A stretch of DNA of 64,000 nucleotides from Adelphocoris suturalis (GCA_030762985.1 CM061046.1:84095750-84159749); one strand, 5' to 3'; positions 1 through 11,589 are shown, counted from the stretch's first letter. Numbers and translations: made by a program. Notes: generated from the letters alone by a model not told the origin.

Positions 1-539
1 AAACAGTTGATTGTTCTCGACGCAACACAGTGAGTCTATTTTATTTATTGGTATCGCGTGAGCAAGTTTTCGTGACGATTTTTCAGTTTATGTGCCAAAG
101 CAAAGACATGAAAATGCCAAAAACAGCGTGACGGAAAAAAACGTGACGGTAAAATCGTATTCACACCCGCTAAATTTTTCGACGCGGTGCGCCTATAGAA
201 GTTTAGACTTCAACAAGGATTACTGGGAAGGAAGGTGAACATTTTCTAATTCTTATCAAATACTTTCTTAAATGACCTTTAAATCTATTACAGCAGTGGG
301 GTTTTCCTTTCTACATACTTAATTAAAATTAGGTAGGTACCTATAACTGCATTGGCACATGTAGTTATAAAAATTTGGTATTCTTCTTTTGTACATCACA
401 CAAGCCTGTGTTGTTCACACTATCGTGCTATATTCGTAAAATCACAGCTAACTATTGCTTTTTTTAATTTTTTTAAAATGAATATTGGATAGCCAATTGT
501 TTGTATATAGTAGAAGTATACATCTGTATACTACTTACA

Positions 540-540
<1 letters not shown>

Positions 541-576
<36 letters not shown>
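541..576. repeat. (TA)n microsatellite
   Basis: An uninterrupted run of alternating T and A over about 36 bases, in AT-rich sequence without genes. Seen directly. Confidence 0.95.
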
Positions 577-577
<1 letters not shown>

Positions 578-1069
578 CAAATGTTGCTCATATGGAAAAT
601 TAATTCTCATCCTCAGATTTATGTATCAAGCAACCTTACTTTGTACCTTTTAATTGTATAGAATAATAGGATGTATGTGCATTATCTAGGCTCTTTGTAA
701 TCAATGTGGAAAAGAAAAAATAAATAAATAAAATAGAATAAAAATCAAATATTAAAAATATATTAAATCTAATCACCTCGGATTTTGCTGAAAACCCACG
801 GTTCTTGCAGTGGGAATTTGAGGTTTCATAGTAGAAGGATTTAACTGTTTCACCAGGCACACTCGGTGTTGGCCTCCCAATATTATGTACTGTTGAAAAT
901 TACGATGATTGACAGCTATTCCCATTTGAGATTCAAAATGACTAAGAATGACAGTTATTGTCCAAAACGATAGTGAGTTATATTGACGATGGAATGATCG
1001 GTACAGCTGTTGTGGCGCAAAACCTGCCCATCATTTGGCTCACGAAAATGTTGAAAATAATGTGTCCTG

Positions 1070-1955
1070 TTGCTTCCGAGTCTACCTATAGGTAGCGGAA
1101 GCGTTGTTTTCACTTTCGGGAGATGAAAATATGTGTGGAAATTTTCTAAAGGTTAACCCACACAATAATTAAAAATTTCATCAAAACCGATTTATTATTC
1201 TCGAAGTGACATCCAATATTAGTTTTGCGTATGCACAATTGTTATTCAAGTAAATGCGATAAAATACAATGGGCATCCTGGACCCAACAACCTCTCGAGT
1301 TTGAACAGAAATCGGACCAATAGTTAAGAAATCGACGTTAAAAGAAATTAACGTTTACGCATGCGCACAGACTATTTATGCGACGGCAATAAAAGTTATT
1401 GGGGCCTTTCTAGACTATAGAAGCTAACCCGCATAATCCCTGAAAATGTCATCAAAATCGCTCAATTGGAGTTTTGCCTATGTCAATCGGTATTAGTTTA
1501 TCGCGTGCGCAATGTTTATTACTCCACCAATTGCAATATAATTATTAGGACATTCTCCTAGAACATATACCCAACTATCTACTGAGTTGGAACGACATCG
1601 AACCAACAGATGTTGAGAAACCGACGTTATAAGACATTCACGTTTGCACATACCTACAGGCTTCTGTTGAACCGATGGCATTGAAAATTATAGGGGACCT
1701 TCTAAGATCTAACCCGCACAATCCCTGAAAATTTCATCGAAATCAACTCGAAACTTGGTACAGTTTTGGGCAGGACAAGGATTTACCACAGGCAAACAGG
1801 CAGGCAGACAGACTGACAGACACGGAACCAAAATTGACAAACAAGCTTTGAAACGCAAAAAGTAAATGCAAATTTTGATTTTGGAGGGCAACAATTATTC
1901 CGACTTTTTCACGTACACAATACTTCTCTACCTTCGGTAGTGAGGGAGCAAAATA
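1070..1955. repeat. Dispersed repeat R1, copy 1 (inverted arrangement)
   Basis: The left end carries the R1 hairpin: GCTTCCG, then the palindrome CTACCTATAGGTAG, then CGGAAGC, followed by a GTTTTCACTTTCGGGAG stretch. The body (about 1140-1955) runs in the opposite orientation. It has the R1 phrases 'aacccgcacaatccctgaaaa', a CAGA-rich stretch and 'acacggaaccaaaatt', and ends in a decayed copy of the hairpin near 1925-1955. So this copy is bounded by inverted hairpins. Two cgcatgcgc-like sites lie inside. There is no coding capacity, and the transposition mechanism is unknown. Confidence 0.75.
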
Positions 1956-2110
1956 AAATAAAATACAAATAAAATGAAATAAAATAAATATATTTTAAAA
2001 AAGTCTTTAAAATCAAATGTCTACTTGCATTTCACTTTTTTTGCTGCATAAAAGGATTATTAATATTTATTATTACTATTATCTTTTCGGATTGGTCTAT
2101 AGATAAAAAC

Positions 2111-2160
2111 TCAACTACGCCGACGTTTCGATTTATTTATAAATCTTCTTCAGGGCTATA
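2111..2160 (-). ncRNA. Hammerhead ribozyme motif of Penelope type
   Basis: Read on the minus strand: CTGAAGA (fits the CUGANGA core), a perfect 6-bp hairpin GATTTA-TAAA-TAAATC as helix II, then GAAA, then the self-complementary ACGT as a very short helix III, then C at the cleavage position. GCC before the core pairs with GGC after it as helix I. All invariant core bases are present. Known: Penelope-like elements carry type I hammerheads with a tiny helix III that probably act as dimers. Inferred: this is the end of a decayed Penelope-like element. No RT or GIY-YIG frame is visible next to it. Confidence 0.65.
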
Positions 2161-2164
2161 ATAT

Positions 2165-3950
2165 TGAGAAAAAGACCTACCTTAGTTGGCTACATTGGAC
2201 ATCAAATGGATTTGTGAAATATAAGTGGAACTTGATGGAATGAGTTATTTGAATCATAGTAATTACATGAATAGGCGGTATAATAATCTTATTTGGTCTA
2301 TTATGAAAAATATAGTTATTATGGAACAACTGTTTACCTTAGGTGATAGAGAATTGCATTATTGATGTATGGAGACTACATGTCATCTTTTCTTCAGCAC
2401 AGATTAACCTTAACAACCTACAGAATTCAAATAACACTATTACTTTAACTTTAATTCATAAATATAACTTTAATGAAAGCGGGAAAATGAAGATATTAGT
2501 TGAAGGTTTGACTTGGCTTGATGTTAACTTAGATGAGCAACTTAGTATCATTATTATTATCTATATTTTCCATTTATTATTTATTAATTTTCTTTTTCAA
2601 TCGAAACTGTTTTAAGATAGTAGACAAGGGTTTTCTTACTCAGAGGGGACAGCTTTTTCAAAATATAATCTCAGGAGTAATGAAAGGAATATAAATATCT
2701 TAATCACGTTCTTCCCAAGTTACGATTTTGACCAGTCTACACTCATTCCCTCTGTAAACGTATTGCAATTTCACTCAGCGAATTTCACTTCATCTACTCA
2801 TGAAAAATGATCGACTGACGTAAACTGCACCAGTTTCACAGCCCTTCTGTGAAATATCTTTAGAAAGCCGAACGGAGATTCTCCATTAGCACATTTTTAT
2901 AGCGCGATTGGTAATTTCTAGGCAATAACAAATTACGAATGGCGAATGGTCAATGTTTCTAGCTTTCGATCCTACGGTTATGAATATCAGGGCTGGTTTT
3001 GGAAATTATGAGCTTTCTCTTTGCGATAGTTATTACCGGTATGGAGGCCGCGATGGCTTCTGAGATGATCCAGGAGGGAGAAAAAAACCACGATGTTAGG
3101 AGAAGCTCCTGAAATATGGGAGTCTTGTTCGTGTGTCATGTTCTGGCCGTGACGGTCGTGACTCTCACTTGCGAGACGGTGTTGTGGGGCTTTTTTTACC
3201 ACGTGCGGGTGCTTTCGGTTCGTTAGGGACTTCTGTTACGAACAGACTTAACGAGACGGGCGGTCAGCGTCTCATCGGCTCGTCAGACCCTGAACCTGAT
3301 CCATCCGTCAGCGGAACCTCCCAAATGGGCACCCGGTAATGAGCGGGTTTCAAATCGAGTGTTTGGACGACCAGATGCAGCGGCCTTTGATGTAATCGCA
3401 TCACAAGTTGGCCATCACCTCTAACGTCTGTACGTTTCTACCACCATCACTCTTATATGGGTGATTCTCACAGAAAAGGTCAGTTTCAAGTTTGACTTTT
3501 GAAAACAGAAAAAGTGTTCGAATCGAACTAAAACAAAATTGCAGATGTTTTCTATATCGAATGTATCGAGATTTGATGCCAATCCAAACAGTAGCGCTTT
3601 TATCAATTAAGAAAATAAATAATTTAAAACAGGTGGGTATACCGATGATGCGACCCGTAGATTCTCACAATTTTCATCATCGTCCTGTCCTGGATTCCCT
3701 TCAATTTGTTTGGTTGGTCAATACGAGAATATTGGATTAATGAATGCAAGAATACGGAAATACTTGAAAATAAAATGAAAACCAACAAACACAAAAGTCG
3801 TCCGGTCCTCGAATTTTAGGAGAGGACAGGTCGATGATGGTTCGTCAGTTTTGACATTTTATGTCTTTACTATGGCACATAACTCGAAAAGTGTGACGAA
3901 GAAAGCGTTATGAAAAATTTCTGATGATTTCCGCTTACAACCGAGTCGTT
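2165..3950. other. No recognisable gene
   Basis: Several short frames occur here (for example 90 residues at 2343-2615 and 82 residues at 3492-3740). They are low-complexity or without recognisable motifs, and there are no paired splice sites or domains I can support. About 3780-3960 has phrases of repeat R8 ('aaccgagtcgttgc') running straight into R1. Confidence 0.5.
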
Positions 3951-3957
3951 GCAAGAG

Positions 3958-4165
3958 CTTAACCCGCACGATCCCTGAAATTTTGGTTAAAATCGGATCA
4001 AAATTGTGGAAGTTATGGCTGTTACAAGGAAATGTGGACGGACAGGCAAACAGACAAACAGACAGACAGACACGGAACCAAATTTGTTCAGGAGGCTCTG
4101 AAACGCAAAATGCGAGTGGAAATTTTGATTTTGGGTCAAAAAATTACGGACGAAAAAAAAGAATT
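3958..4165 (-). repeat. Dispersed repeat R1, antisense fragment
   Basis: Contains the R1 phrases 'taacccgcacgatccctga', a CAGACAGACAGACACGGAAC microsatellite-like segment and 'gaaattttgattttgg', in antisense order. The reading frames across it are repeat shadows. Confidence 0.7.
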
Positions 4166-5107
4166 AGGTACCGTGTTTTCAGAAATTGCGGACCACGTTT
4201 CCATGAGTCTAGTGCGGACTAGTGGTTATTGGTATAAAAATATGAAAATGTGGAAATGTGGTGGGGATATATTAATAGAGATCGACCTATTTGAAAATTT
4301 TCAAAAATTTTGAAAAAAGGAATGAGTGAGGGAAGACCCCCGGGGTACCACCAATACGCGCATCAGCTGTTGCCCAGTTAGCGGGTGGGCAGTTTCAAAT
4401 ACAAAAATCTCAAACAGCAGACATCCTGCAAGACTGGAACTTATTTTATTCAAGTGTTAATCTTTTATCCGGCGGCTTTACTTTCAGTTTCTACAGATTA
4501 CTTTCAATCGGTGGACTTTCTACGGTAGAGAGCGAAAGTCATTAGAATGCAACTTGTGGCCGGTTAATCAGATCGACGAGGGCAGATTCACGGAACAAGG
4601 GGGTTCCTGCAGGTACTTACCAAGTGCTTCTACTCTTTTCTGTAAGAGATCTTAGGCTGTTTTAATAATAGTTATAATAATAATAGTATATTTTCCAGGT
4701 AATAATAATACATACGTACATATTTAGAGTTGTTATCACGTTAGTCTACGGAACGTCGAGCATCTCTTTCCAACGAGATATTTCCGCACTCGCAACTGAC
4801 TAATTCTAATGAGGTTGTTTTCATCTGAGTGAATTTAACAGGAACCCCAAAATTCTACGATTAAAAAAAAAAAAAAAAAAAAATCGTGGAATAAATAGGT
4901 ATGTGTTTTGGCTCCTCACTCAATTCATATTTTCAAACGAATGTACGAATTCTTTGAAATTATTCCTTATGGTAGAAATGGTGGGATCGTTGTTCATTGT
5001 AAAACCAAATTCTTCCAGCATGAAATTCTACTCCTCGTTGTTCACTGAAATCAATATTGAAATCTCGCGTTGCTGTACGTTCTAAATCTACTCTAGGAAG
5101 CCTCTCT

Positions 5108-5190
5108 TGGTTATTTAGAGACGAATGAAATGACGGGATAATCAGCTGAGTGAGCTAAATTCTGTCCAGTTTCTCCTAGAAACTTGAAAA
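5108..5190. repeat. Dispersed repeat R14
   Basis: The phrase 'gacgaatgaaatgacgg...atcagctgagtgagctaaatt' recurs at 6505-6590 and, more diverged, at about 62943-63040. All three copies are the same way round. Nature unknown. Confidence 0.55.
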
Positions 5191-5414
5191 TTGATAAGGA
5201 GCATTTATAAAAGCAGGAGCATCTCTCTCCTAAGAATAACGTTGGGCTTGCCCCGAAGGTACCCGAGTAGCCGGGTGTTGGAAGAGGCTAAATTGCTATA
5301 GTTGCGTCATTTATTAGTCCATTTTGTTGTATTATAACAAAAATCGGTACTTTTCCGATTTTTCATCAACACGCCCGCCCGATGTTTCTAGGCATTACTA
5401 CTTACTTAGATTAT

Positions 5415-5600
5415 GTTATGTTATGTATTTTTGAGATGCGAGCTTGCGAGCATCCGCAGACCGCCAAAGTATACACATCATTCTGACCTACATGTCCAAC
5501 TAATCTGTATTTTTACTAAGGGATTGACTACTTGATGTTATGTAATTTTGAGATGCGAGCTTGCGAGCATCCAGACCACCAACATAATATACACAGCATT
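5415..5600. repeat. R2 tandem repeat, about 117-bp period
   Basis: Two tandem units start at about 5434 and 5551, marked by GATGCGAGCTTGCGAGCATC, in which GATGC and GCATC are inverted. Each unit continues with 'cattctgacctacatgtcc' and 'actaagggattgactacttg'. Other copies lie near 34066, 34710, 57336 and 57451, and inverted near 58838 and 59440. Confidence 0.8.
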
Positions 5601-5756
5601 CTGATCTATTTGTGCGAATTCATGTGCATTCTACTTGTGCGAATTCATGTGGAGGCAATCAAACCACAACCACGCCAATTTGTATCAACAAATCCTCACC
5701 GACATCGGGAATATCTGAAAACACGGTACCTAATTCTTTTTTTTCCTTTTTTTTTA

Positions 5757-5915
5757 AAATGATATAATTTCTTCCCACAGCTTGAAATTGTCACCAATCC
5801 TACGTAAATATGTAATCTAAGAAAGAAGGAATGCCTAGAAACATCGGGCGGGCGTGTTGAATATAAATTGACTGTTGGGTGGGGGGGGGGGATAACGGAA
5901 AAGTACCCAAAAATC
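5757..5915. repeat. Dispersed repeat R11 with G-run
   Basis: About 155 bases closely match 12487-12650: 'cttcccacagcttgaaattg', 'aatgcctagaaacatcgggc', then a G-run and 'acggaaaagtacccaaaa'. A short antisense fragment of the same unit sits at about 5350-5395. No coding content is visible. Confidence 0.75.
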
Positions 5916-6438
5916 AACATCTAGTTTCGGTTTTCAACAACACCCATGGCTTTCAAACCAGTTTTCAATTAATGGGAAACGTGGTGAATCCCAGTATCCG
6001 ACATACTGCCACAACTAGAAGTCCGTTGTATATTCTTTTCATAATTCATTGGGTTTTGGAACCTGCCAAACTTCCACTCCCTGCTTAAAAGAAGAAAGTC
6101 ATTTCATGGGTCATCGTGTTGAGCGTAGAAAAAGCCAACTCAATTATAATAAGTAGCTACGTTTGTTAACACCGTCCTCAAAGATCAAATTGTCATTTCG
6201 CAAAGGTCATATGTTCTCAAAGGTCATATTGTTCTTTTAATTCATGTAGTTTTTTTGCATTTAAATAGTTTTTTCCTCTCTCTCTAAATATTAGGTAATC
6301 TTAGCAAGACTTCATTTATATTTAAAGTATAAGTAGCTGCAGCTTTTGTCTCGTCAACACTGGTCATAACCTATGACGAGCAATATTATTCAGAATAGTG
6401 TTATTTCTTTTTTGTACATTTTTTAAAAATGAATAAAG

Positions 6439-6477
<39 letters not shown>

Positions 6478-6508
6478 CCTCCTCTCTCTCTCTCTCTCTC
6501 TCTCTCTA
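6439..6508. repeat. (CT)n microsatellite
   Basis: An almost pure CT dinucleotide run with short CCT interruptions, seen directly. Confidence 0.95.
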
Positions 6509-6635
6509 GGATATCTAGAGACGAATGAAATGACGGACTCCGTCTTGATCAGCTGAAGGAGCTAAATTCTATCCTGTTCACTCTTGACAGCGAACGGTGC
6601 CATTTGCGGTGCCATAGACACATTCATGTCACAAC

Positions 6636-7482
6636 GAGCGGTGTGAATAAAAACGAGTACGACGAGTATTTACTTACAAGTAAAGTGTAACGAGTATTTA
6701 AACTCCAAGTAAACCGATGTGAATAAAGCGTCGAGTTTACTTGTGACCGTGTACTCGCCAACCCTAGGGTATACTAGCAAGTATTTACTCGCGAGACAAC
6801 TGAATTCACAAGAAAGGCAAGTAAATACTTGTAGCGCATACTCATCGCCGAATTCCGAAGGTTTCATACACGTGAGTGCAATCTATAGCACCAATGACAG
6901 TCGGAATGCGAAATTTTGAAGCCCAATCTGCCTTGGCTTGATCCATATCTTCAATAGTGCGTGGAAATTTAATCCAATCTTCAGACTTCGACACTTTTTT
7001 ATCCAATACACTTGAAAATGTTCTGCTGACGGTACTTCTTTCAACCCCCATGTCGTTGGCAACACCACTTTGGAATCCTGGATCACTAACGTATCTCAGA
7101 AAAATTTCCATCTTTTTCCGTGCAGTTAATCCTCCACCCCTTGCGTCAGTACCTATTTTCATCAAGAAAGTGCGAAGTGAGAAAATCTACGTTTTCGCTC
7201 TCAAACCGTAATAGTCCCTTAGATAGATCGGGACTTATATCACGCCGGCCTCTATAACGTTTCACACCACGCAGGTTCATAAATGCAGCCATCTTTCGTG
7301 TACAAGTACGACTGCAAGTCTGGGGTCGCGTTGACTTAGACAATATTATTTACTAGCCTCTTAAGTATTTACTCGCGAGTAAGAGTAAATACTTGTTTTA
7401 TTCACTTCAATTTTGGCGTTTACTTGTCATTTTAATATGTTCAAGTATTTAATTGTCCTACTCGTTTTTATTCACACCGCTC
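6636..7482 (-). mobile_element. PIF/Harbinger-type DNA transposon, internally deleted
   Basis: The terminal inverted repeats are about 24 perfect bases followed by a weaker stretch. Both ends, read inwards, give GAGCGGTGTGAATAAAAACG and then AGTA. The element is flanked by AAC on both sides (6633-6635 and 7483-7485), a 3-bp target-site duplication. Inside, on the minus strand, is a broken transposase with an AIDCTH motif. PIF/Harbinger elements make 3-bp duplications, usually TAA/TTA, so AAC is unusual. Repeats of 'aagtatttact' and 'gagtaaatac' sit under both termini. At 847 bp, and without the C-terminal catalytic half, it cannot be autonomous. Confidence 0.85.
6842..7292 (-). pseudogene. 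PIF/Harbinger transposase, N-terminal half, frameshifted
   Basis: This would be the DDE transposase of the surrounding element. The likely start is the ATG at 7292 (MAAFMNLRGVKRYRGRRD). The first frame runs to 7146 and ends ...FLDENRY. The family reading then continues in another frame from about 7165: GLTARKKMEIFLRYVSD, a helix-turn-helix-like STVSRTFSSVL, and IGAIDCTHV, which holds the first catalytic Asp. After about 6842 the homology stops, so the other two catalytic acidic residues are absent. One frameshift and the missing C-terminal half make this a pseudogene. The family call rests on the IGAIDCTH motif and the PIF-type N-terminus. Confidence 0.8.
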
Positions 7483-8129
7483 AACGTATCAGTGTCTCTC
7501 TTTTCTCTCGCTCTCTCCCGCATGAATCATCGGGCTGCCCCACATGAGAGCAAATATACGGTGATCTATTCGTCGTGGAGATACAGCAAGTTGTTGCGCG
7601 CGAGGTCATATTCGTGATCCGGAGCAACTCGCCCCCTCAAGCGGTTGGGCGCAGCAGCTGAGGACCTTTGCGAGAACACGAGTCAGCTACGCGCTGGACG
7701 CCCTTCGTGCCCAGTGGGAGGGCCCAAGTGCCAAGGATCCTCAAATACCACCTAAATATTCCTTACCTATATATTTTTAATTATTCTCAACCATAAATTA
7801 CCGTCCGACTCAAACTGGAAAGTCTCGACGGAACAATTAAAAGGTTCAAGGACCATGGGGTCATTCGCCACGAGATGTGGGTCACCTTCTACTCCTAATT
7901 GCTTTTAATGTATTTCTGAGCAAATAAAACGTGAACTTGGACATTCTGGTCGGAGCATTGAAATTAATGGTATTCGTCAGTATCTTTGAGTCACGACCAG
8001 AGGAAGAGCCGAGTTACTAGTTAATTATTAAATAAATTAGTTTAAATTATGACGGTTAATGTCAATTGAGAGCAAGTTTGTGCACAAGTGAAGGCTTCCA
8101 AAAAAATGTAAATGGTTCCAAGAGCCTTT

Positions 8130-8330
8130 TGCTTCCAAGTCTACCTATAGGGATCGGAAGCATTGTTTTCACTTTCGAGAGAAAAACATTTTTGGTCTCC
8201 AATATCAAATTTTTCACTCACATTTTACGTTTTAGACTATTCTGAACAACTTTGGTTCCGTGTCTGTCTGTGAGTGTGTGTGTGTGTCGTGTGTACCAAC
8301 TTATATTCCTGAGCTAGAGGAAAATGTGGA
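8130..8330 (+). repeat. Dispersed repeat R1, sense fragment
   Basis: Starts 'gcttccaagtctacctatag...cggaagcattgttttcactttc', then 'tttggtctcc', 'acgttttagactattctgaa' and 'ggttccgtgtctgtctgtg', with a short (GT)n tract. Confidence 0.8.
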
Positions 8331-8514
8331 ATAACTTCTCAACCTCCCTACTAGTTCTTTGATATGATCTTTAAATGTCAAATTCTGGTCCACTATCACT
8401 CCCAAATATCGAATGGCCTAGACGTTCAGCAGTTCCTCACAAAAACATGTACCCTTTAGGCGGCATCAAGTTCTTTTATGGATTTGCAACGATTTAATTT
8501 GACGTATTTAGTCT

Positions 8515-8780
8515 TTTTGGTTTATTATTTTCAATAATGAACCTTTGTAATCGACCAAGAAAATGTTTTTACCCCCCCCCCCGAGAATTTTTTGGTTTAA
8601 GTTTCGAGATGCGTAGAATCCAAAAATCGAAAGAAAAACAATCCGTCCGTCCGCGGCTTTTCTCCGAAAATAGTAGGCTATTTTAAACTTGTGTTAAAAA
8701 TCATATTTGGGGTCTAGATGGTCGGAAAAAAAACCTCCGAACTTCTAAGCGCGAGAAGACGGAGAAATCACGCAATGCTA
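8515..8780 (+). repeat. Diverged copy of repeat R3
   Basis: Begins 'ttggtttattattttcaata', matching the R3 start hairpin, then a C-run, 'gcgtagaatccaaa' and 'ccgtccgtccgcgg'. More diverged than the R3 copies at 11735 and 22638. Confidence 0.6.
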
Positions 8781-9277
8781 GATGACCAAACTTTAATTCC
8801 ATCAAAAATTTCTAGATAGTGATACTGGAATAGGTACATAAAAATTGCCTCGTAAATATCAGCTGATATTATGGCAATATTGGAATTATCAGGTGATAGG
8901 TCCAAAGGGTTTTATTATAACGTTGCGAAATCGAGTTTATTAACTATTGTCCATGCGATGTACCTACTAGTGAAGTATTGGTGCTTTAATGTTAAATTTC
9001 ATCTCTTAAATTGCTCCCAAGTCTACCTATAGATAGCGGAAGCATTGTTTTCACTTCCGAGAGATTTAAAAGTTGTGGTCTCCACTAGAATCAAACGGCT
9101 GTTTTTTTTTTTTTTTTTTTTTTTTATGTGGTAAAATTTCCCCTCGCATTTTACGTTTTAGACTATTCTGAACAACTTTCGTTCCGTGTCTTTATCTCTC
9201 TATCTCTGTGTGTGTATCTGTAAATCTTTGTAACAGGAACTAAATCACTCGCAACGAAGTTGTGGAAACCCATTTCA

Positions 9278-9432
9278 AAACGGAAGTTAGTGAAAAACGT
9301 TGTCTATTTCCGCGAAAAATAAAGAGTTACAATGTTAAATCGATTTCGACGGTTAGGCCATCATCAGTAACAAACAATAAGTTATTGCGTTCATCTTTAT
9401 TTTTCGTGAGACAACGTTTTTCACTAACTTCC
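9278..9432. repeat. Inverted repeat inserted in R1
   Basis: The arm at 9280-9323 (acggaagttagtgaaaaacg, ttgtct, gaaaaataaaga) is inverted at about 9388-9432. The central 65 bases hold the hammerhead-like core at 9326-9372. Confidence 0.75.
9326..9372 (-). ncRNA. Hammerhead-like ribozyme candidate
   Basis: Minus strand: TGTTA, CTGATGA (consensus core), a TGGCCTAACCGTC stem-loop, GAA, the palindrome ATCGAT, T, then TAACA, which pairs with TGTTA as helix I. Helix II is weak or shifted, because GATGG pairs best with CCGTC and that uses two core bases. This could be a decayed hammerhead with a dimer-type helix III. Confidence 0.45.
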
Positions 9433-10129
9433 GCTTTGTAACAGCTTGATTTCCAAACGGTTCTTATGAAATTTTCATCTTATTTGCGGGTTAGGGTGAA
9501 GATGGTCCCCTATGAGTTTCGTTATTCCCAAATCAATACTTTATTCAGCGCATGAGCAAACATAAATTCTATCAACCATTATTTTCTCACGCCACCGTTG
9601 TCCGATCTCGCTCAAATTTGGAGGATAGGTGGAAGAGGTTAATTTGAGCATTCCCTATAAATTTCAACATAATCCTATTATTAGTAGATCTTGTGCATGT
9701 GCGAATATGTATTCCTTTTTAAACGAGCCTAATTTCAACAGTTTTCATCTGATTTTGGTTGAAATTTTCAGGGGATGTGCGGGTTAGGCTGTGAATCGTC
9801 CACTATTAATTCCATGCATCCCAAATCATTACTCCATTTTGCGCATGCGCAAACGTAAATTCCTTCAAGCATAATTTTTTATGCCCTAGTCGTCCAATCC
9901 CGCTCAAATTTGGTGCATAGTTGGGGACAACGGTTTAATTATTCCATGTTAATTTCAACATGATTGCAACATGCGAAAGTGTAGGTACTCTATGGAACAA
10001 GGTCTAATTTTCATAAGATTTTGATGACATTTTCTGGGATTTTGTGGATTAGGCCGTTCTTGGAGGAACGAGGCGCCATGTCCTTATCATATATCACATA
10101 CGGGGTTTAATGATTATTATAGACCAATG

Positions 10130-10640
10130 ACCTGGGTAGAAGCGCAATCTAACACAGAAATAATAAACCATTGTGTAATAATTTGCAGCATTTTTTAGTT
10201 GACTGAAATTGAATGTGTTCCATACCAGCCAGTTAATTACTGAATTTAGGGATCTTTGGCTGCTATTTTGAAGAGCTAGTTCATCCTTTGCTGAACAGAT
10301 CAGAATAGAATCATCATTCTTAATTCTTGAAGTAGGGTAAACCTGTACACTTACATTCGAACGCTCATTAAAATTGATGTTATCATCCTGGAGCTGTTTT
10401 ATCGCATAAAAACACACGAAAATAACTGAGCTGAAAATGACTGTTCATTTTAAGCTCCAAACCGGCCTATCCTGAAGCTTTTTACTTGGAAACATACACA
10501 CACAGTAAAATTACATAATGCCACTTTTTAGTTAGTAAAAAAAGAACTAAAAACCTTGGTCGGGAGCTGAAAAATGTATTAATTTGGCGCGCACTGGTGG
10601 TGTGGCCGCCAGCAAACAGGCGTATAAAAATCTCAATACG
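10130..10640 (+). repeat. Dispersed repeat R4
   Basis: Begins with a terminal motif, 'cagaaataataaacc', 'ttgtgtaataatttgcagc' and a T-run, which recurs at about 25855 (inverted), 30560, 36150 (inverted) and 51865. The body has 'gtagggtaaacctgtacact', 'catcctggagctgttttat', 'cggcctatcctgaagctttt' and 'tttggcgcgcac', shared with 28345-28850 and 30600-30790. The 107-residue frame on the minus strand is a shadow of this repeat. Confidence 0.7.
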
Positions 10641-11067
10641 ATGGTAAAGGCTCTTTTGGCCAGTTTGTGTGTGTTTCGTGCTTTTGGGGGTTATCCCCAT
10701 TATAATCTATGATACACTGTAAACTTACCGTACTCGGTATGTTGCTGCCGCCTCCTTTCCGCTACTGCTACGCTTAATCGACTATAGTAAGTATTTTAAT
10801 CAGCTACTTATTTTTCTAGTAAGTATTATATAGTTGGTATATGGGGCAGTACTTGTGAAATGTTAAATACGGTTACTTTTTTAGTTTTTATTGCATGAAC
10901 CAATCAAATTAAATCCATGTACATTCAGGTTTAGATCTCTTTGCAGCATTAACAATAGCTGATCCTTTGACATTCAGTTTTAACGCAGAATGTGTTTTAG
11001 CCATGGACTAACTAGCCAAAAAAGCTAACGAAATTTCGTAACAAAATCTGGGACGACAACATGGATA

Positions 11068-11580
11068 CCGATGATACGGAACTAAGGATCGTGTAACCTG
11101 GTGTAACCTATGCGATATTTTGTTATGACGCGGTGATTATATAAGATTCTGGTTTAGTGGGAGGAAAGTAGCTAAATTCTGATTTAGTGGGAGGAAGTTA
11201 ACCAATGACACCGTTGATCATATGTTTTGATGATACGGAACTATGGATCGTGTAACCTGGTGTAACCTATGCGATATTTTGTTACATATCACTATTGATT
11301 AGTAAATCATGACCGGTATTAGTGAATCACTACTCGACCACGTTTTTGAATTTGGGTTTATGGGGTTCTTTCAAATAATGTTGTAATCTCAATAAAACTA
11401 TAAAATACCTTCCTATCTGAATACTGACTTTTTAAAAGGCTATCGATGATACGGAACTAAGGATAGGGGAACCTGGTGTAACCTATGCGATATTTTGTTA
11501 TGACGCGGTGATTATATAAGATTCTGATTTAGTGGGAGGAAAGAAGCGAAATTCTGATTTAGTGGGAGGAAGTTAACCAA
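11068..11580 (+). repeat. R5, three copies of a 60-140 bp repeat
   Basis: Copies at about 11068-11208, 11227-11285 (partial) and 11444-11580. All contain 'gatgatacggaacta', 'gtgtaacctatgcgatattt' and, in the full copies, a doubled 'ctgatttagtgggaggaa'. Spaced rather than head-to-tail. Function unknown. Confidence 0.8.
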
Positions 11581-11589
11581 TCTTCAACC

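Larger units (their letters stand above)
9008..10075 (+). repeat. Dispersed repeat R1, long copy with GCGCATGCGC modules
   Basis: Starts with the hairpin head (about 9008-9060), followed by a T-run, the 'ggttccgtgtc' segment, and two internal modules. Each module has 'gatgaaattttcagggg', 'gtgcgggttaggct', a GCGCATGCGCAAACGTAAATT-like site (near 9548 and 9850) and 'cgctcaaatttgg'. Modules recur about every 270-300 bases. An inverted repeat with a hammerhead-like core interrupts it at 9278-9432. Confidence 0.75.

Noticed and set aside
2343..2615. 90-codon frame ending in I/F/L-rich residues
   Set aside because: AT-rich composition alone gives such hydrophobic frames; no recognised domain.
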